DNA from: Oscillospiraceae bacterium
GTDB lineage: Bacteria; Bacillota; Clostridia; Oscillospirales; Oscillospiraceae
Direction of reading: 5' to 3'
Assembly (NCBI GenBank): GCA_009780435.1
Contig: WRAB01000011.1
Location: 1 to 64,000, forward strand
Length of the DNA: 64,000 nucleotides
Part shown: positions 17,265-25,949 of the stretch, piece after piece
Layout of the letters: the number at the start of each line of letters is the position of its first letter
Numbering within the stretch: position 1 is the first letter of the stretch
The notes under the pieces: model-generated
What the model was told of the DNA's origin: nothing
What the model saw: the letters and a program-made list of their open reading frames with translations, nothing else
Databases searched by the model: none
Position numbers and translations under genes: made by a program

Positions 17265-18194
17265 TTATTGTACCTTTACTTGTTTTAACAATTCGTCCAC
17301 CACTTCACGGCTTGGGGGAGTGGTTCCCTCTGTGACTGCTGCTCCGGCGGAGGCGGCTATTCCCAGGGCAGCCGCCTCATGGAGGGCCATTCCTTTATGA
17401 AAGGCGTATACAAGAGCGCCGACCATACTGTCGCCTGCGCCTACGGTTGACCGCGCCTGAATCACAAGACCCGGTGTGAACAAGGTTTTCGTCGCGGTTA
17501 CAAATAGTGCGCCCGCGGCCCCCATGGAGACAGCGACCATTTTTATGCCTTTTTCAATGAAGTGTTGGCATAGGGCGGCGTAGCCTTCGACCTCTATCGC
17601 GCCGCGTTTTCCAAAATATTGCATGAGCTCAAATGTGTTCGGCTTAATATAGTCCGGCTTTGCCTCTATTGCCGCCCGGAAGGCCGCACCGTCCGTGTCG
17701 AGGAATACGGTAGCACCTTTTGCCTTGACCATGTGGATCAAATCGGCATATGTGTTCGGCGCCGTATCCCGGGGCAGGCTACCGGCAAACACAAAGGTGG
17801 TATCGGGAGCTGCATGACCCGTCAATTTCTTTTTTAGCGCGTCCATATCATCATCGGATACGGGGTCGCCCGGTTCGTTGAACTCGGTGATCCCGTATTC
17901 TACACTGTGGACTTTCAGGTTTGTGCGGGTGGGGTGGCCTGTTTTTACGAAATCTGCTTGAATCCGCAGGCCGTGGAGCATACGCGCAATTTCCTCCCCG
18001 GATCCGCCGCCCAGAAAGCCGCTGGCTATGGAGTTGCCGCCCAAGGCGGCGATCATTTTCGAGACGTTAATTCCTTTGCCCCCCGCATCCAAGACGATGT
18101 TCTCCAGCCGGTTCAGCCCGCCCGGGACAAGCTTTCTCACCTGTGTGGTCTTATCGAGGGCCGGGTTTAAAGTGACGGTTACGATTTTGCCCAT
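17265..18194 (-). CDS. PfkB-family hexose-phosphate kinase, probable 1-phosphofructokinase
   Basis: Phosphorylates a sugar phosphate, most likely fructose-1-phosphate to fructose-1,6-bisphosphate (or tagatose-6-phosphate). The 309-residue protein starts IVTVTLNPALDKTTQV, a hallmark of the FruK/LacC/PfkB branch, has the substrate motif GGKGINVSKMIAALGG, and the C-terminal PfkB motif TVGAGDSMVGALVYAF, with the catalytic Asp in GAGDS. AGAGGA precedes ATG 18194. No fructose PTS gene is adjacent. It is divergent from the deoC-kinase-epimerase operon and could act on a product of that route. Confidence 0.82.
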   Translation of the reverse strand: MGKIVTVTLNPALDKTTQVRKLVPGGLNRLENIVLDAGGKGINVSKMIAALGGNSIASGFLGGGSGEEIARMLHGLRIQADFVKTGHPTRTNLKVHSVEYGITEFNEPGDPVSDDDMDALKKKLTGHAAPDTTFVFAGSLPRDTAPNTYADLIHMVKAKGATVFLDTDGAAFRAAIEAKPDYIKPNTFELMQYFGKRGAIEVEGYAALCQHFIEKGIKMVAVSMGAAGALFVTATKTLFTPGLVIQARSTVGAGDSMVGALVYAFHKGMALHEAAALGIAASAGAAVTEGTTPPSREVVDELLKQVKVQ

Positions 18195-18234
18195 TGCATA
18201 AATCCTCTTACTATGCTTTTATACTAGATTGACA

Positions 18235-18277
18235 TCAAAAGCGTTTCGCTTTTGAAAGAGCAGGCAAGCGCCTGCTC
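18235..18277. repeat. Two tandem palindromes
   Basis: TCAAAAGCG-TTT-CGCTTTTGA (18235-18255) is perfect and is followed by GAGCAGGC-AAGC-GCCTGCTC (18258-18277). They could be a repeat element or leader hairpins of the divergent kinase gene. Confidence 0.5.
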
Positions 18278-18415
18278 GGCCCATAGCGCCAGTTAAATGA
18301 CGATATTAAGATAGCTGACAGATTGTATTATACATGAAGAGCTAAGAAAAACAAGGGGAGGTGTTTATTTGTCCGCGATAAGATAGATCAGCGCGCAAAT
18401 TAGGTGAGATTTGTA

Positions 18416-18444
18416 TTGACAAATTTGAAGTTTCATGATAATTT
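18416..18444 (+). promoter_or_regulatory. deoC operon promoter with flanking direct repeats
   Basis: TTGACA and TAATTT are 17 bases apart. TGACAAATTTGA occurs at 18417-18428, over the -35, and again at 18458-18469, just past the predicted start. This spacing suits a repressor binding both copies. Confidence 0.5.
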
Positions 18445-18551
18445 TATTATAACATAATGACAAATTTGAGGCGGAGCGATGTACAAGTTTTCATTCGCAT
18501 ATGCCTGTAATATAGATCGACATCGCATGATAGATTTAGGGGAGGATTATT

Positions 18552-19232
18552 TTGATAACATCTATGCAAGCGGCCAGGCTCATTGATATAAGTGCAGTTC
18601 GGACGCCACATACCCGTAGTGACATAGAACAATTGGTGAAATACGCGAAAGCGTATCGCTTCATAAATGTACACGTTTTGCCCAACTGGGTGAAGCTTTT
18701 GGCCGAACTGCTGAAAGAGGAGCCGGATGTATATGTGGGCGCGCCAGTGGGATTCCCCTCCGGGGGACACAAGACAGAAATCAAGTTGGCCGAGGCCAAA
18801 CATCTCGCGGTGGACGGCGTGCAAGAGATGGACATTATGATGAACGTCGGCCGATTTCTCAACAAAGAATACGACTATGTGCTGGATGAACTGACCCAAA
18901 TTATCCGCGATGTACCGAAAGGCGTTTTGACGAAGGTGATTATAGAAATCAACGTCTTAAACGATGCGGAAATGAAGAATGCCTGCGCCCTGGTCATAGA
19001 GAGCGGTGCCGACTTTGTCAAGACGGGTACGGGCTGGGTGCCGGGGGATGCAAATATTGGGCGCATTCGGGCGATGAAAGAAGTCTGCGGAGATAAGATC
19101 AAAATCAAAGCCGCAGGCGGGATCCGCACGCCCCAGGAGTTCTTGGAGTTATACGACATGGGCGTAGCGCGCATGGGGATCAACACAAAGTCGGCCCTTG
19201 AGATTGTCGAGCACTTGAAGGCCTACGAGTAA
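18552..19232 (+). CDS. deoC: Deoxyribose-phosphate aldolase family protein (DeoC-like)
   Basis: A class I aldolase, 226 residues. DeoC cleaves 2-deoxyribose-5-phosphate to acetaldehyde and glyceraldehyde-3-phosphate. Lys157 in FVKTGTGW is the Schiff-base residue; Lys186 in KAAGGIRT and Asp94 in EMDIMMNVG match the other catalytic positions. The N-terminal motif, usually close to DHTLLKP, is changed to DISAVRTPHT, so the substrate may differ. The start is TTG 18552: AGGGGAGG lies 6 bases upstream, while ATG 18564 would be too far away. It is the first gene of an operon with an FGGY kinase, epimerase, dehydrogenase and VOC protein, a context more like sugar or polyol breakdown than nucleoside salvage. 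Confidence 0.82.
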   Translation: MITSMQAARLIDISAVRTPHTRSDIEQLVKYAKAYRFINVHVLPNWVKLLAELLKEEPDVYVGAPVGFPSGGHKTEIKLAEAKHLAVDGVQEMDIMMNVGRFLNKEYDYVLDELTQIIRDVPKGVLTKVIIEINVLNDAEMKNACALVIESGADFVKTGTGWVPGDANIGRIRAMKEVCGDKIKIKAAGGIRTPQEFLELYDMGVARMGINTKSALEIVEHLKAYE

Positions 19233-19240
19233 GTTGAAAC

Positions 19241-19273
19241 TTGTATTTCCCCAGCCTAGGCTGGGAAATACAA
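19241..19273. repeat. GC-rich palindrome (dispersed family copy 2)
   Basis: TTGTATTTCCCCAGCC faces GGCTGGGAAATACAA, one base short of a perfect palindrome, 8 bases after the deoC stop codon. It lacks a T-run, so it may slow or process rather than end transcription. Confidence 0.6.
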
Positions 19274-19337
19274 CAAGACAGTTCATGCAGGAGCAAATAG
19301 ATCATATGGTGAAAAAAAGACGGAAAGGACTGATTTT

Positions 19338-20858
19338 TTGAAAACAGTCATTGCGTACGATTTGGGTACAGGTGGCGTAAAAGCCTCCCTCTACGATGAA
19401 CATGCCGCAACCCTTGCAAAGGTGTTCGTGGAGTACGACACATTTTATCCCGCTACAGATATGCATGAGCAAAGCCCAGCCCACTGGTGGGAAGGCGTTG
19501 TGAAGAGTACGAATATGCTATTGGCGCAAAGCGGACACCGGGGCGAAGATGTGGCCTGTATTGCCCTGTCCGGACACAGCCTTGTGGCGGTGCCGGTGGA
19601 TCAAGATGGGAATACGCTGCTTGCGCAAGTGCCTATCTGGTCCGATGCTCGTGCCGGGACAGAGGTTTCAGAATTTTTCCAAAAAATCGACCCCCGGCAG
19701 TGGTATATGACCACGGGCAACGGATTTCCGGCGCCCTGTTATTCGATCTTTAAGCTGATGTGGATGAAAAAACATCAGCCGGATGTATTTTCCCGCATAT
19801 ACAAAGTTCTGGGGTCAAAAGATTATATCAACTTTAAGCTGACCGGCAACTTTTTTACGGATTACTCATACGCCTCCGGCACCGGTGCGTATGATCTGGA
19901 AAAAGGGGAGATGTGTGACACATTCCTCGCCGCTGCCGGGTTGCCCGCAGAAATTTTTCCGAAACTTGTGGCGTCCAGTCATGTGATCGGGAATCTCACC
20001 GCCCAGGCGGCCCAGGAGCTGGGATTAAGTCAGGCCGCCGTTGTGGCATGTGGCGGCGTGGATAACGCCTGTATGGCGTTGGGCGCAGTGGGCGCTGAGG
20101 CGGGCAATTGCTACACCTCCCTCGGCTCCTCCAGTTGGATCGCCGTGAACGCGGCGAAGCCGATTTTAGATCCGCAGAAAAAGCCCTATGTCTTTGCCCA
20201 TATTGCGCCGGGGATGTTTACGTCGGCTTTTTCCATCTTTTCCGGCGGCAGTTCTCTACGGTGGACCCGGGATAATCTCTGTCGGGATATGGATAGAGAA
20301 AGCGCCTATGGCGAAATGACGGAGTTGGCAAAAGATGTGCCTATTGGAAGTGGTGGCGTACTGTTTAATCCAAGTCTTGCGGGGGGTACATCCCAGGATA
20401 AGAGTCCCCATATCCGCGGCGCGTTTTTAAACCTCTCCCTGGGTACGACGAGAGAGGAACTGGTACGGGCGACCATGGAGGGGATTGCCCTCAACTTGAA
20501 GATGTCGCTGCTCAACCTGAAAGAGCAGGTAGAACTCTCGAACGAGATGCTATTTTGTGGCGGCGGAAGCAAAAGCCCATTTTGGATGCAAATGTTTGCC
20601 GATGTCTTTGAGATGACAATCTTAAAGACGAATATTGACCAGGATGCGGCCTCCGTCGGGGCGGCGGCCATTGGATTTGTGGCTCTGGGTCTCTGGGAGG
20701 ACTACGGGGATATCCAAAAACTCCATGAGACAGAACACAAAATTATACCCATACCAGAACATGTAGCGCAATATAACCGGATTTTCCCGCAATTTGTCCA
20801 CGTCAACACCATGATGAGTGAACTTGGAGACTATATCTATCAATATAACAATCAATAA
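19338..20858 (+). CDS. FGGY-family carbohydrate kinase
   Basis: Phosphorylates a sugar or polyol using ATP. The 506-residue protein starts TVIAYDLGTGGVKASLYDE, the first phosphate-binding loop of the FGGY/actin-fold family, and has the second-domain motifs GGVDNACMALGAVG and FCGGGSKSPFWMQMFAD. It resembles xylulokinase-like members, but FGGY specificity cannot be read reliably from sequence. TTG 19338 is preceded by GGAAAGGACTGATTT. It lies 105 bases after deoC and 21 before the isomerase gene, within one operon ending at the terminator 23417. Confidence 0.82.
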   Translation: MKTVIAYDLGTGGVKASLYDEHAATLAKVFVEYDTFYPATDMHEQSPAHWWEGVVKSTNMLLAQSGHRGEDVACIALSGHSLVAVPVDQDGNTLLAQVPIWSDARAGTEVSEFFQKIDPRQWYMTTGNGFPAPCYSIFKLMWMKKHQPDVFSRIYKVLGSKDYINFKLTGNFFTDYSYASGTGAYDLEKGEMCDTFLAAAGLPAEIFPKLVASSHVIGNLTAQAAQELGLSQAAVVACGGVDNACMALGAVGAEAGNCYTSLGSSSWIAVNAAKPILDPQKKPYVFAHIAPGMFTSAFSIFSGGSSLRWTRDNLCRDMDRESAYGEMTELAKDVPIGSGGVLFNPSLAGGTSQDKSPHIRGAFLNLSLGTTREELVRATMEGIALNLKMSLLNLKEQVELSNEMLFCGGGSKSPFWMQMFADVFEMTILKTNIDQDAASVGAAAIGFVALGLWEDYGDIQKLHETEHKIIPIPEHVAQYNRIFPQFVHVNTMMSELGDYIYQYNNQ

Positions 20859-20879
20859 ATCATTAGGAGGAAAAGCACA

Positions 20880-21854
20880 ATGAAACTAGGATTTTGCGCA
20901 CAAAACTATTCAGAGAAGCCATTACAAGAAGTTTGTAAAATGGTAGCGGACAAGGGATACGAGGCAATTGAAATTGCGACCTATGACGGGAACGGTCAAT
21001 GCGAAGCCGGCGAAATGCTCCAGAGCGGAAAAGCCAAAGAGTTGAGAAAAATGGTAGAGTCCCACGGCCTGTTTATCTCCGCTTTGAGCAACCACGCCGA
21101 CTCACTCCTGATCGGCGGCCCGTGGGGTGAGGACACAGACGGTATCTACAAGGGCACAAAAGAAGAGAAAATCAAATTCGGGACAGAGAGCCTGATCCTG
21201 ACGGCACAGTTGGCCAATGCGTTGGAAGTTCCGGTGGTGATCGGCTTTACGGGCGTTGAAAATTTTGGCCGCTATTTCCCGTTCCCCCATGCAAAGGGCT
21301 GGAAAGCTTGTGAAGATCATTTTGCAGAGCACTTTGGTCCGATTCTGGACAAATTTAAGGAATACGGTGCAAAGTTTGCCGTAGAGCCCCATCCCAACAA
21401 CCTGATCTACGACGTGCACACGGCCAAACGTGCTATTGAAGCAGTGGACAATCATCCATGTCTCGGGATCAATCTAGACCCGGCGAACCTCACCTATCTC
21501 GGTCTGTATGTGGAGACATTTATTGACGAGCTGGCAGGCCGCATCTTCCACGTACACGCCAAGGACGCTGAAATCGTCGCCCACAATGTGGGCAAGGGCG
21601 GTATTCTGATGCAGGGCGAGTGGGGCCGGTTAGATCGTGCGTTCCGCTTCCGCATCCCCGGCTGGGGCGATGTCAATTGGAGAAAAGTAATCACAGAGCT
21701 GGCTATGACAGGCTATGACTACGTGCTCTCCTATGAGCACGAAGACGTCACCATGAGCAGAGCGGATGGCGTTGATAAAGTGGTGGATTATCTGAAACCC
21801 CTCTTGATCCACGCGCCATACGAAGGCAGAAGCGACAAGCTGTTCACCATATAG
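20880..21854 (+). CDS. Sugar-phosphate isomerase/epimerase, xylose-isomerase-like TIM barrel
   Basis: A 324-residue AP-endonuclease-2 fold protein of the kind that epimerises or isomerises ketoses. Metal-ligand style motifs appear in order: EPHPNN, NLDPANL, HVHAKDAE and YEHEDV, matching the conserved Glu, Asp, His and Glu of this superfamily. KLGFCAQNYSEKPLQEV is the first strand and helix. Family members with this length act on D-tagatose, L-ribulose, allulose or inosose; I cannot choose among them. AGGAGG lies 9 bases before ATG 20880. The operon context suggests it supplies the substrate of the FGGY kinase. Confidence 0.8.
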   Translation: MKLGFCAQNYSEKPLQEVCKMVADKGYEAIEIATYDGNGQCEAGEMLQSGKAKELRKMVESHGLFISALSNHADSLLIGGPWGEDTDGIYKGTKEEKIKFGTESLILTAQLANALEVPVVIGFTGVENFGRYFPFPHAKGWKACEDHFAEHFGPILDKFKEYGAKFAVEPHPNNLIYDVHTAKRAIEAVDNHPCLGINLDPANLTYLGLYVETFIDELAGRIFHVHAKDAEIVAHNVGKGGILMQGEWGRLDRAFRFRIPGWGDVNWRKVITELAMTGYDYVLSYEHEDVTMSRADGVDKVVDYLKPLLIHAPYEGRSDKLFTI

Positions 21855-21875
21855 ACGAAAGGGAGGCGCATCCAT

Positions 21876-22931
21876 ATGAAAACAATGAAAGCACAAATAG
21901 TAGAATCGCCAAATAAGATGGTTTACAAAGATATCCCCGTACCGCAAATCAGCAGTGACGAGGTCTTAATCAAAGTCAAATACTGCGGGATATGTGGTTC
22001 AGACTGGAGTATTTTTACCGGAAAATACGCAGCAGAAAAGCTCCCATTGATCACGGGCCACGAGTTCTGGGGCGTTGTGGAGGAATTAGGCGAAAACGTG
22101 ACGGGGCTAAAAGTTGGTGACCGTGTGGCTGTCGATTTGTGTCTGTGTTGCGGGACCTGTTATTTCTGCCGCAGAGGGGATGGGCTCCTCTGTCAAACCT
22201 TTGCCCAGCTCGGCATCCATGTCAACGGCGGATTTGCGGAGTACGTCAAAGCGCCGGGCAAGAACTGTTATGTGATCCCGGACGAGATCAACGACTATGA
22301 CGCCGCGTTTATCGAACCTTTGACCACCACGATCCAGGCCTCCAAGCGGATGGGGTGCGAACTGGGCTCCAGTGTTGTAGTCATCGGCGACGGACTCGGG
22401 ATTCTCCACGCCGCCATGGCAAAGCTGCGGGGGGCGACGCCTGTTATCCTCATCGGGGATAATCCAGGCCGCCTTGCGATGGCAAAAGAGTTGGGCATCG
22501 ACTACTGCATCAATATTAAAGAGACCAACGATGTGGTGGGCAAAGTGTTTGAACTCACCGACGGCATCGGCGCAGACTATGTGATCGAAGCTGTGGGCAT
22601 GTCCAAAACCTATGAGCAGGCCTTTGCAATGCTCCGCCGGGGCGGAAAGTTAGAGGCCTTTGGGATCTGTGCGCCAGACGATAAGGCGGCCCTCTCGCCC
22701 TTTGAGTTTGTGCTGGGCGAGAAGCAGGTCTCCGGCTCCTGTGCGGGAATCGGGAACGACTGGGGGATTGCCATCAACTTGCTCAAATATAAGAGAATCG
22801 ATCCGTCAGCCATGTGCTCTATGATCGTGCCCCTCTCTGAGCTGGAAGATGCGCTCCATGAATTACAGACAAACAATAAACTGGTCAAAGTGCTTGTGAG
22901 CCCGGAAGTGAAAGAGAAGATTGTGCTTTAG
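21876..22931 (+). CDS. Zinc-dependent medium-chain polyol/alcohol dehydrogenase
   Basis: Oxidises a sugar alcohol (or reduces a ketose) with NAD(P). The 351-residue protein has the catalytic zinc ligands in CGICGSD and GHEFWG, and a run of closely spaced cysteines (DLCLCCGTCYFCRRGDGLLC) for the structural zinc. The cofactor fold contains VVVIGDGLGILHAAMAKLRG. It belongs to the sorbitol/threonine dehydrogenase branch of the MDR superfamily. ATG 21876 follows AAAGGGAGGCGCATCCAT. In the operon it plausibly catalyses the first step, polyol to ketose, before epimerase, kinase and aldolase. Confidence 0.85.
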   Translation: MKTMKAQIVESPNKMVYKDIPVPQISSDEVLIKVKYCGICGSDWSIFTGKYAAEKLPLITGHEFWGVVEELGENVTGLKVGDRVAVDLCLCCGTCYFCRRGDGLLCQTFAQLGIHVNGGFAEYVKAPGKNCYVIPDEINDYDAAFIEPLTTTIQASKRMGCELGSSVVVIGDGLGILHAAMAKLRGATPVILIGDNPGRLAMAKELGIDYCINIKETNDVVGKVFELTDGIGADYVIEAVGMSKTYEQAFAMLRRGGKLEAFGICAPDDKAALSPFEFVLGEKQVSGSCAGIGNDWGIAINLLKYKRIDPSAMCSMIVPLSELEDALHELQTNNKLVKVLVSPEVKEKIVL

Positions 22932-22942
22932 GAGGGGAGCCT

Positions 22943-23347
22943 TTGATTATCAAACAAATTGAGCACATTTCCATCAACGTATCCGACATGGAAGAGGCGA
23001 CCCGGTTTTACCGGGATATCCTGGGGTTTTCATATCTGGAGACGGTGTCGGACGAGATGAAAGACTTGGTCTACTTCGCCATACCGGGCGCTGCGCGGCT
23101 TGAGTTGTTCAATTATCGCGGCAAAGCGGTGCGGCCTGCCCCTGTGGACAGTGACATAGAGCCTTTGGGCTATGTCCACTTGGCATTCTTGGTGGACGAC
23201 GTGGACGAGTGGGCGAAACACTTTACAGCCCATACTGTCCCCGTCACATATGGGCCGGAGGATTTACCATCTTTGGGGATGCGCGTATGTCTGTTTACAG
23301 ATCCTGACGGCAATACCCTGGAAATCTGCGCACCCCTTGGCGCATAG
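22943..23347 (+). CDS. VOC (glyoxalase/dioxygenase) superfamily protein
   Basis: A 134-residue single-domain VOC protein with the paired beta-alpha-beta-beta-beta units. It starts IKQIEHISINVSDMEEATRF, with His in the usual first metal position, then YVHLAFLVDDVDEW and FTDPDGNTLEICAP, whose His and Glu are typical metal ligands. Members include glyoxalase I, epimerases and lyases, so the reaction cannot be named. TTG 22943 has GGAGGGG 6 bases upstream. It is the last gene before the operon terminator and only 11 bases after the dehydrogenase gene. Confidence 0.75.
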   Translation: MIIKQIEHISINVSDMEEATRFYRDILGFSYLETVSDEMKDLVYFAIPGAARLELFNYRGKAVRPAPVDSDIEPLGYVHLAFLVDDVDEWAKHFTAHTVPVTYGPEDLPSLGMRVCLFTDPDGNTLEICAPLGA

Positions 23348-23416
23348 GGGTTTGGTAGACGAATCAAGTATACAATGCATCAAAAACAACGTAATAGACC
23401 AGACTTGCACGGCCAT

Positions 23417-23456
23417 GGCTTGAAAGATGAAACCCCTCATTTTTCAAGCCTTTTTT
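23417..23456 (+). terminator. Terminator of the deoC operon
   Basis: GGCTTGAAA and TTTCAAGCC form a hairpin followed by TTTTTT, a textbook intrinsic terminator. It sets the end of the deoC-to-VOC operon. Confidence 0.9.
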
Positions 23457-23484
23457 ACAAGTTGCCCGCGGCAGATTGTAAGCG

Positions 23485-23513
23485 TTGTGCGGCGGCACGA
23501 TTTCTGATATGAT
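23485..23513 (+). promoter_or_regulatory. Promoter of the iron alcohol dehydrogenase gene
   Basis: TTGTGC and TATGAT with a 17-base spacer, 21 bases before ATG 23535; AGGAGG lies in the short leader. Confidence 0.6.
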
Positions 23514-23534
23514 ACAGCACAGGAGGTAGCGCAA

Positions 23535-24701
23535 ATGAATAACTTTGTATTTCACAATCCGACGAAGATTATCTTTGGAAAGGACACCCACTTGGAGGTG
23601 GGCAAAGAGATCAAGCCATATGCGGATAAGATATTATTTGTCCGGCTGGCCAAGGCGTCCATGGAGCGGATCGGGATCTATGACAGCATTATAAAATCCT
23701 TGGACGAACACGGGATTGCATATATCGAATTGGACGGAATCCAGCCGAATCCACGGCTCTCCAAGGTGCGCGAGGGGGCGGAGATCTGTAAGCGGGAGAA
23801 TATCCCATTTATCTTGGCCGTGGGCGGCGGCAGTGTGGTGGATACGGCGAAAGCCATTGCAGCGGCGGCCTGTATGGACAACGACTACTGGGACATTGTA
23901 GAGGGAAAAGTCAAACACGAAAAATCCATACCCCTCGGTACGATCATTACCTATCCAGCCACGGGGACGGAGATGAACGGGAGTTGTGTCATCACCCGGG
24001 ACGAGGATTTATCTAAGCGGGGATTTATCCTGTCCAATCCCACGTTTAGTATCTTGAACCCGGAGATTGCGAAAAGTCTGCCCAAGAACCGGATCGCCCA
24101 GGGGGTTGTAGATATCTTCGCCCACGCCGTGGAGCGGTATTTCACAAACGTGTCCAGCGTCGATCTGACGGATCGGATGTTAGAGGGGGCCATGAAAACC
24201 GTGATCCGGTTTGGGTCGAAATGGTATCATGACGGGTATGACTATGACACAGTGGCCCAGGTCATGTGGACGGCGACCATCGCCCACAATTTCTCCCTGT
24301 GCGTGGGCAGGGTGAACGATTTCGCCTCCCACCAGATTGGCCATGAGCTCAGCGGGGAATATGACCTCTCCCACGGGGAGTCTTTGTCTGTCATTATGCC
24401 GTCTTGGATGCGGTACGTGCGGCACCACGACCCGGCCCGGATGGCCCAGTTCTTTGTGAACACATTCCACATAGAGAACAATTTTTTTGATCCCCAAGAC
24501 ACAATAACCCGGGGGATTCAAGCCATGGAAGCCTTTTTCCAAAGTCTTGACATGCCCATCCGGATTTCAGAGACAGATATTGTAAATTGTGACATTCCCA
24601 AATTGGCCAATCGGGCCACACAGAGCGGGAAAATCACGAGAGGGAACTTCGTTGTGCTAAAAACGGAGGATATTATTAAAATCTATGAGGGCGCACTGTA
24701 G
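23535..24701 (+). CDS. Iron-containing alcohol dehydrogenase (butanol dehydrogenase-like)
   Basis: Reduces an aldehyde to an alcohol (or the reverse) with NAD(P)H. The 388-residue protein has the group III dehydrogenase layout. FVFHNPTKIIFGKDTHLEVG and the cofactor loop ILAVGGGSVVDTAKAIA are in the N-terminal half. Metal-ligand residues lie in GVVDIFAHAVERY, NDFASHQIGHELSG and DLSHGESLSVIMP. It resembles the NADPH-dependent butanol dehydrogenases (YqdH/BdhA type) of Clostridia. It has its own promoter and terminator next to the sugar operon, where it could dispose of aldehyde produced by the DeoC-like aldolase. Confidence 0.88.
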   Translation: MNNFVFHNPTKIIFGKDTHLEVGKEIKPYADKILFVRLAKASMERIGIYDSIIKSLDEHGIAYIELDGIQPNPRLSKVREGAEICKRENIPFILAVGGGSVVDTAKAIAAAACMDNDYWDIVEGKVKHEKSIPLGTIITYPATGTEMNGSCVITRDEDLSKRGFILSNPTFSILNPEIAKSLPKNRIAQGVVDIFAHAVERYFTNVSSVDLTDRMLEGAMKTVIRFGSKWYHDGYDYDTVAQVMWTATIAHNFSLCVGRVNDFASHQIGHELSGEYDLSHGESLSVIMPSWMRYVRHHDPARMAQFFVNTFHIENNFFDPQDTITRGIQAMEAFFQSLDMPIRISETDIVNCDIPKLANRATQSGKITRGNFVVLKTEDIIKIYEGAL

Positions 24702-24721
24702 GGTGCGCCCTACAGTTTTTT
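24689..24721 (+). terminator. Terminator overlapping the dehydrogenase stop codon
   Basis: GGGCGCAC and GTGCGCCC pair, followed by TACAGTTTTTT. The TAG stop codon (24699-24701) lies in the hairpin. Confidence 0.8.
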
Positions 24722-24731
24722 GATTTCGGAA

Positions 24732-24760
24732 TTGACAGATCAAGGCGTGTCCTGTAAAGT
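24732..24760 (+). promoter_or_regulatory. Promoter of the phosphodiesterase gene
   Basis: TTGACA and TAAAGT are 17 bases apart, with the predicted start about 20 bases before ATG 24787. Confidence 0.5.
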
Positions 24761-24786
24761 AGGAGGCGTGTGCAGAAAGTAAAAGG

Positions 24787-25887
24787 ATGGCGGTTCGTAT
24801 GGTTGTAATCAGTTTTGACGGTGTTGGAGACTGGGAGTTTGAGCAGATGGCAAACGATCCGATATCCTATCCGAATATTGCAAGATTTAAAGAGCAGAGC
24901 CTCTATCGGGGGCATGTCAAGACCGTGTTCGTATCCAATACGTACCCCGTTCACGCCACCATCTCCACAGGGAAGTTGCCAAAAGAACACGGGATTATCT
25001 CCAATCTCACAGGCCCGAAACGTGCACGCAGATGGACGCAGATGGAGAAGGCCATCCAATCCGAGACCATTTGGGAGGCCGCCGCCGAGCGTGGCCTGTA
25101 TACGGCGGCGATTTTATGGCCCACCACCTGCGGGGCGAAACATATCTGGTGGAACTTCCCGGAGGTACATACCCACGGAAACGAGTATCAGATTGTGGAA
25201 CATATGCGCCACGGCAGTGTTTTCTTTCAGCTTCGAGCCCTGTTTGTCCACGGTTTAAAACTCTGGGACGCCACTGCAATTGCCCTGGATCGTTTTACGA
25301 CTGCGATCACCTGTGATCTGCTCCGCAAGAAGCAGCCTGATCTGACCCTGCTCCATTTGCTGGCCTATGATCTGATCAGCCATAAAGTGGGCAGTCAGGC
25401 AAAGGCGCTGGACAAGGCGAGAAAATCCCTGGACGACAGCCTGGGCAAGTTATTGGATGCCGCCGGAGATCGCCCGGTGCTGGTCTTCGCCGACCACGCC
25501 CATCTGGACGTCTATGAGGCAATCAATCTGGAGAAGCTGTTCGATGCGGAACTGTTCGAGCAGTGTGGCGGATGCGCATTTTTTGAACAACCGATTGTGG
25601 GCATTGAGAACTATCCCTGGTTCGGGCGATTTCTGACAGAGCAAGAGATGGATGAGAGCGGATATAGAGACAAGGCGGTTTTCGGGGTCGCCGCGAAGCC
25701 GGGGTATTGCTTTGCGGAGAAAAAGCGCGGATCCAACCATGGATACCCGGCTGACTACGAGAATTACAGGGTATTTTACGCTCTGGGCGGCAAACACGTG
25801 CCGCCGGAATGGCTGGCGGAACCGACTTTTGGAGATGTGCGGGATATCACGGCGGTCATATGTAAAGAATTAGGGCTCACCCTGTAG
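24787..25887 (+). CDS. Alkaline phosphatase superfamily phosphodiesterase / nucleotide pyrophosphatase
   Basis: A 366-residue cytoplasmic protein of the type I phosphodiesterase branch. Metal- and substrate-binding motifs appear in order: VVISFDGVGDW (Asp), SNTYPVHATISTG (nucleophilic Thr), LAYDLISHKVG (Asp and His), VFADHAHL (Asp-His) and SNHGYPADYENY (His). Such enzymes cleave phosphodiesters or pyrophosphates; the substrate is unknown. ATG 24787 is close behind AAAAGG, and ATG 24799 is a possible alternative. The gene is followed by two UMF1 transporters, possibly in the same transcript. Confidence 0.8.
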   Translation: MAVRMVVISFDGVGDWEFEQMANDPISYPNIARFKEQSLYRGHVKTVFVSNTYPVHATISTGKLPKEHGIISNLTGPKRARRWTQMEKAIQSETIWEAAAERGLYTAAILWPTTCGAKHIWWNFPEVHTHGNEYQIVEHMRHGSVFFQLRALFVHGLKLWDATAIALDRFTTAITCDLLRKKQPDLTLLHLLAYDLISHKVGSQAKALDKARKSLDDSLGKLLDAAGDRPVLVFADHAHLDVYEAINLEKLFDAELFEQCGGCAFFEQPIVGIENYPWFGRFLTEQEMDESGYRDKAVFGVAAKPGYCFAEKKRGSNHGYPADYENYRVFYALGGKHVPPEWLAEPTFGDVRDITAVICKELGLTL

Positions 25888-25949
25888 GAACGTTCCGGAA
25901 GACGTGTCAAAATGCGATATACAAATTATGCAAAAAAAGGCGGAGTGGG

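Larger units (their letters stand above)
18195..18551. other. Divergent intergenic region, pfkB / deoC operon
   Basis: This 357-base gap holds two tandem palindromes (18235-18277), a promoter for the deoC operon (18416-18444), and a 12-base direct repeat flanking it (18417-18428 and 18458-18469). No small gene was recognised. Confidence 0.6.
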
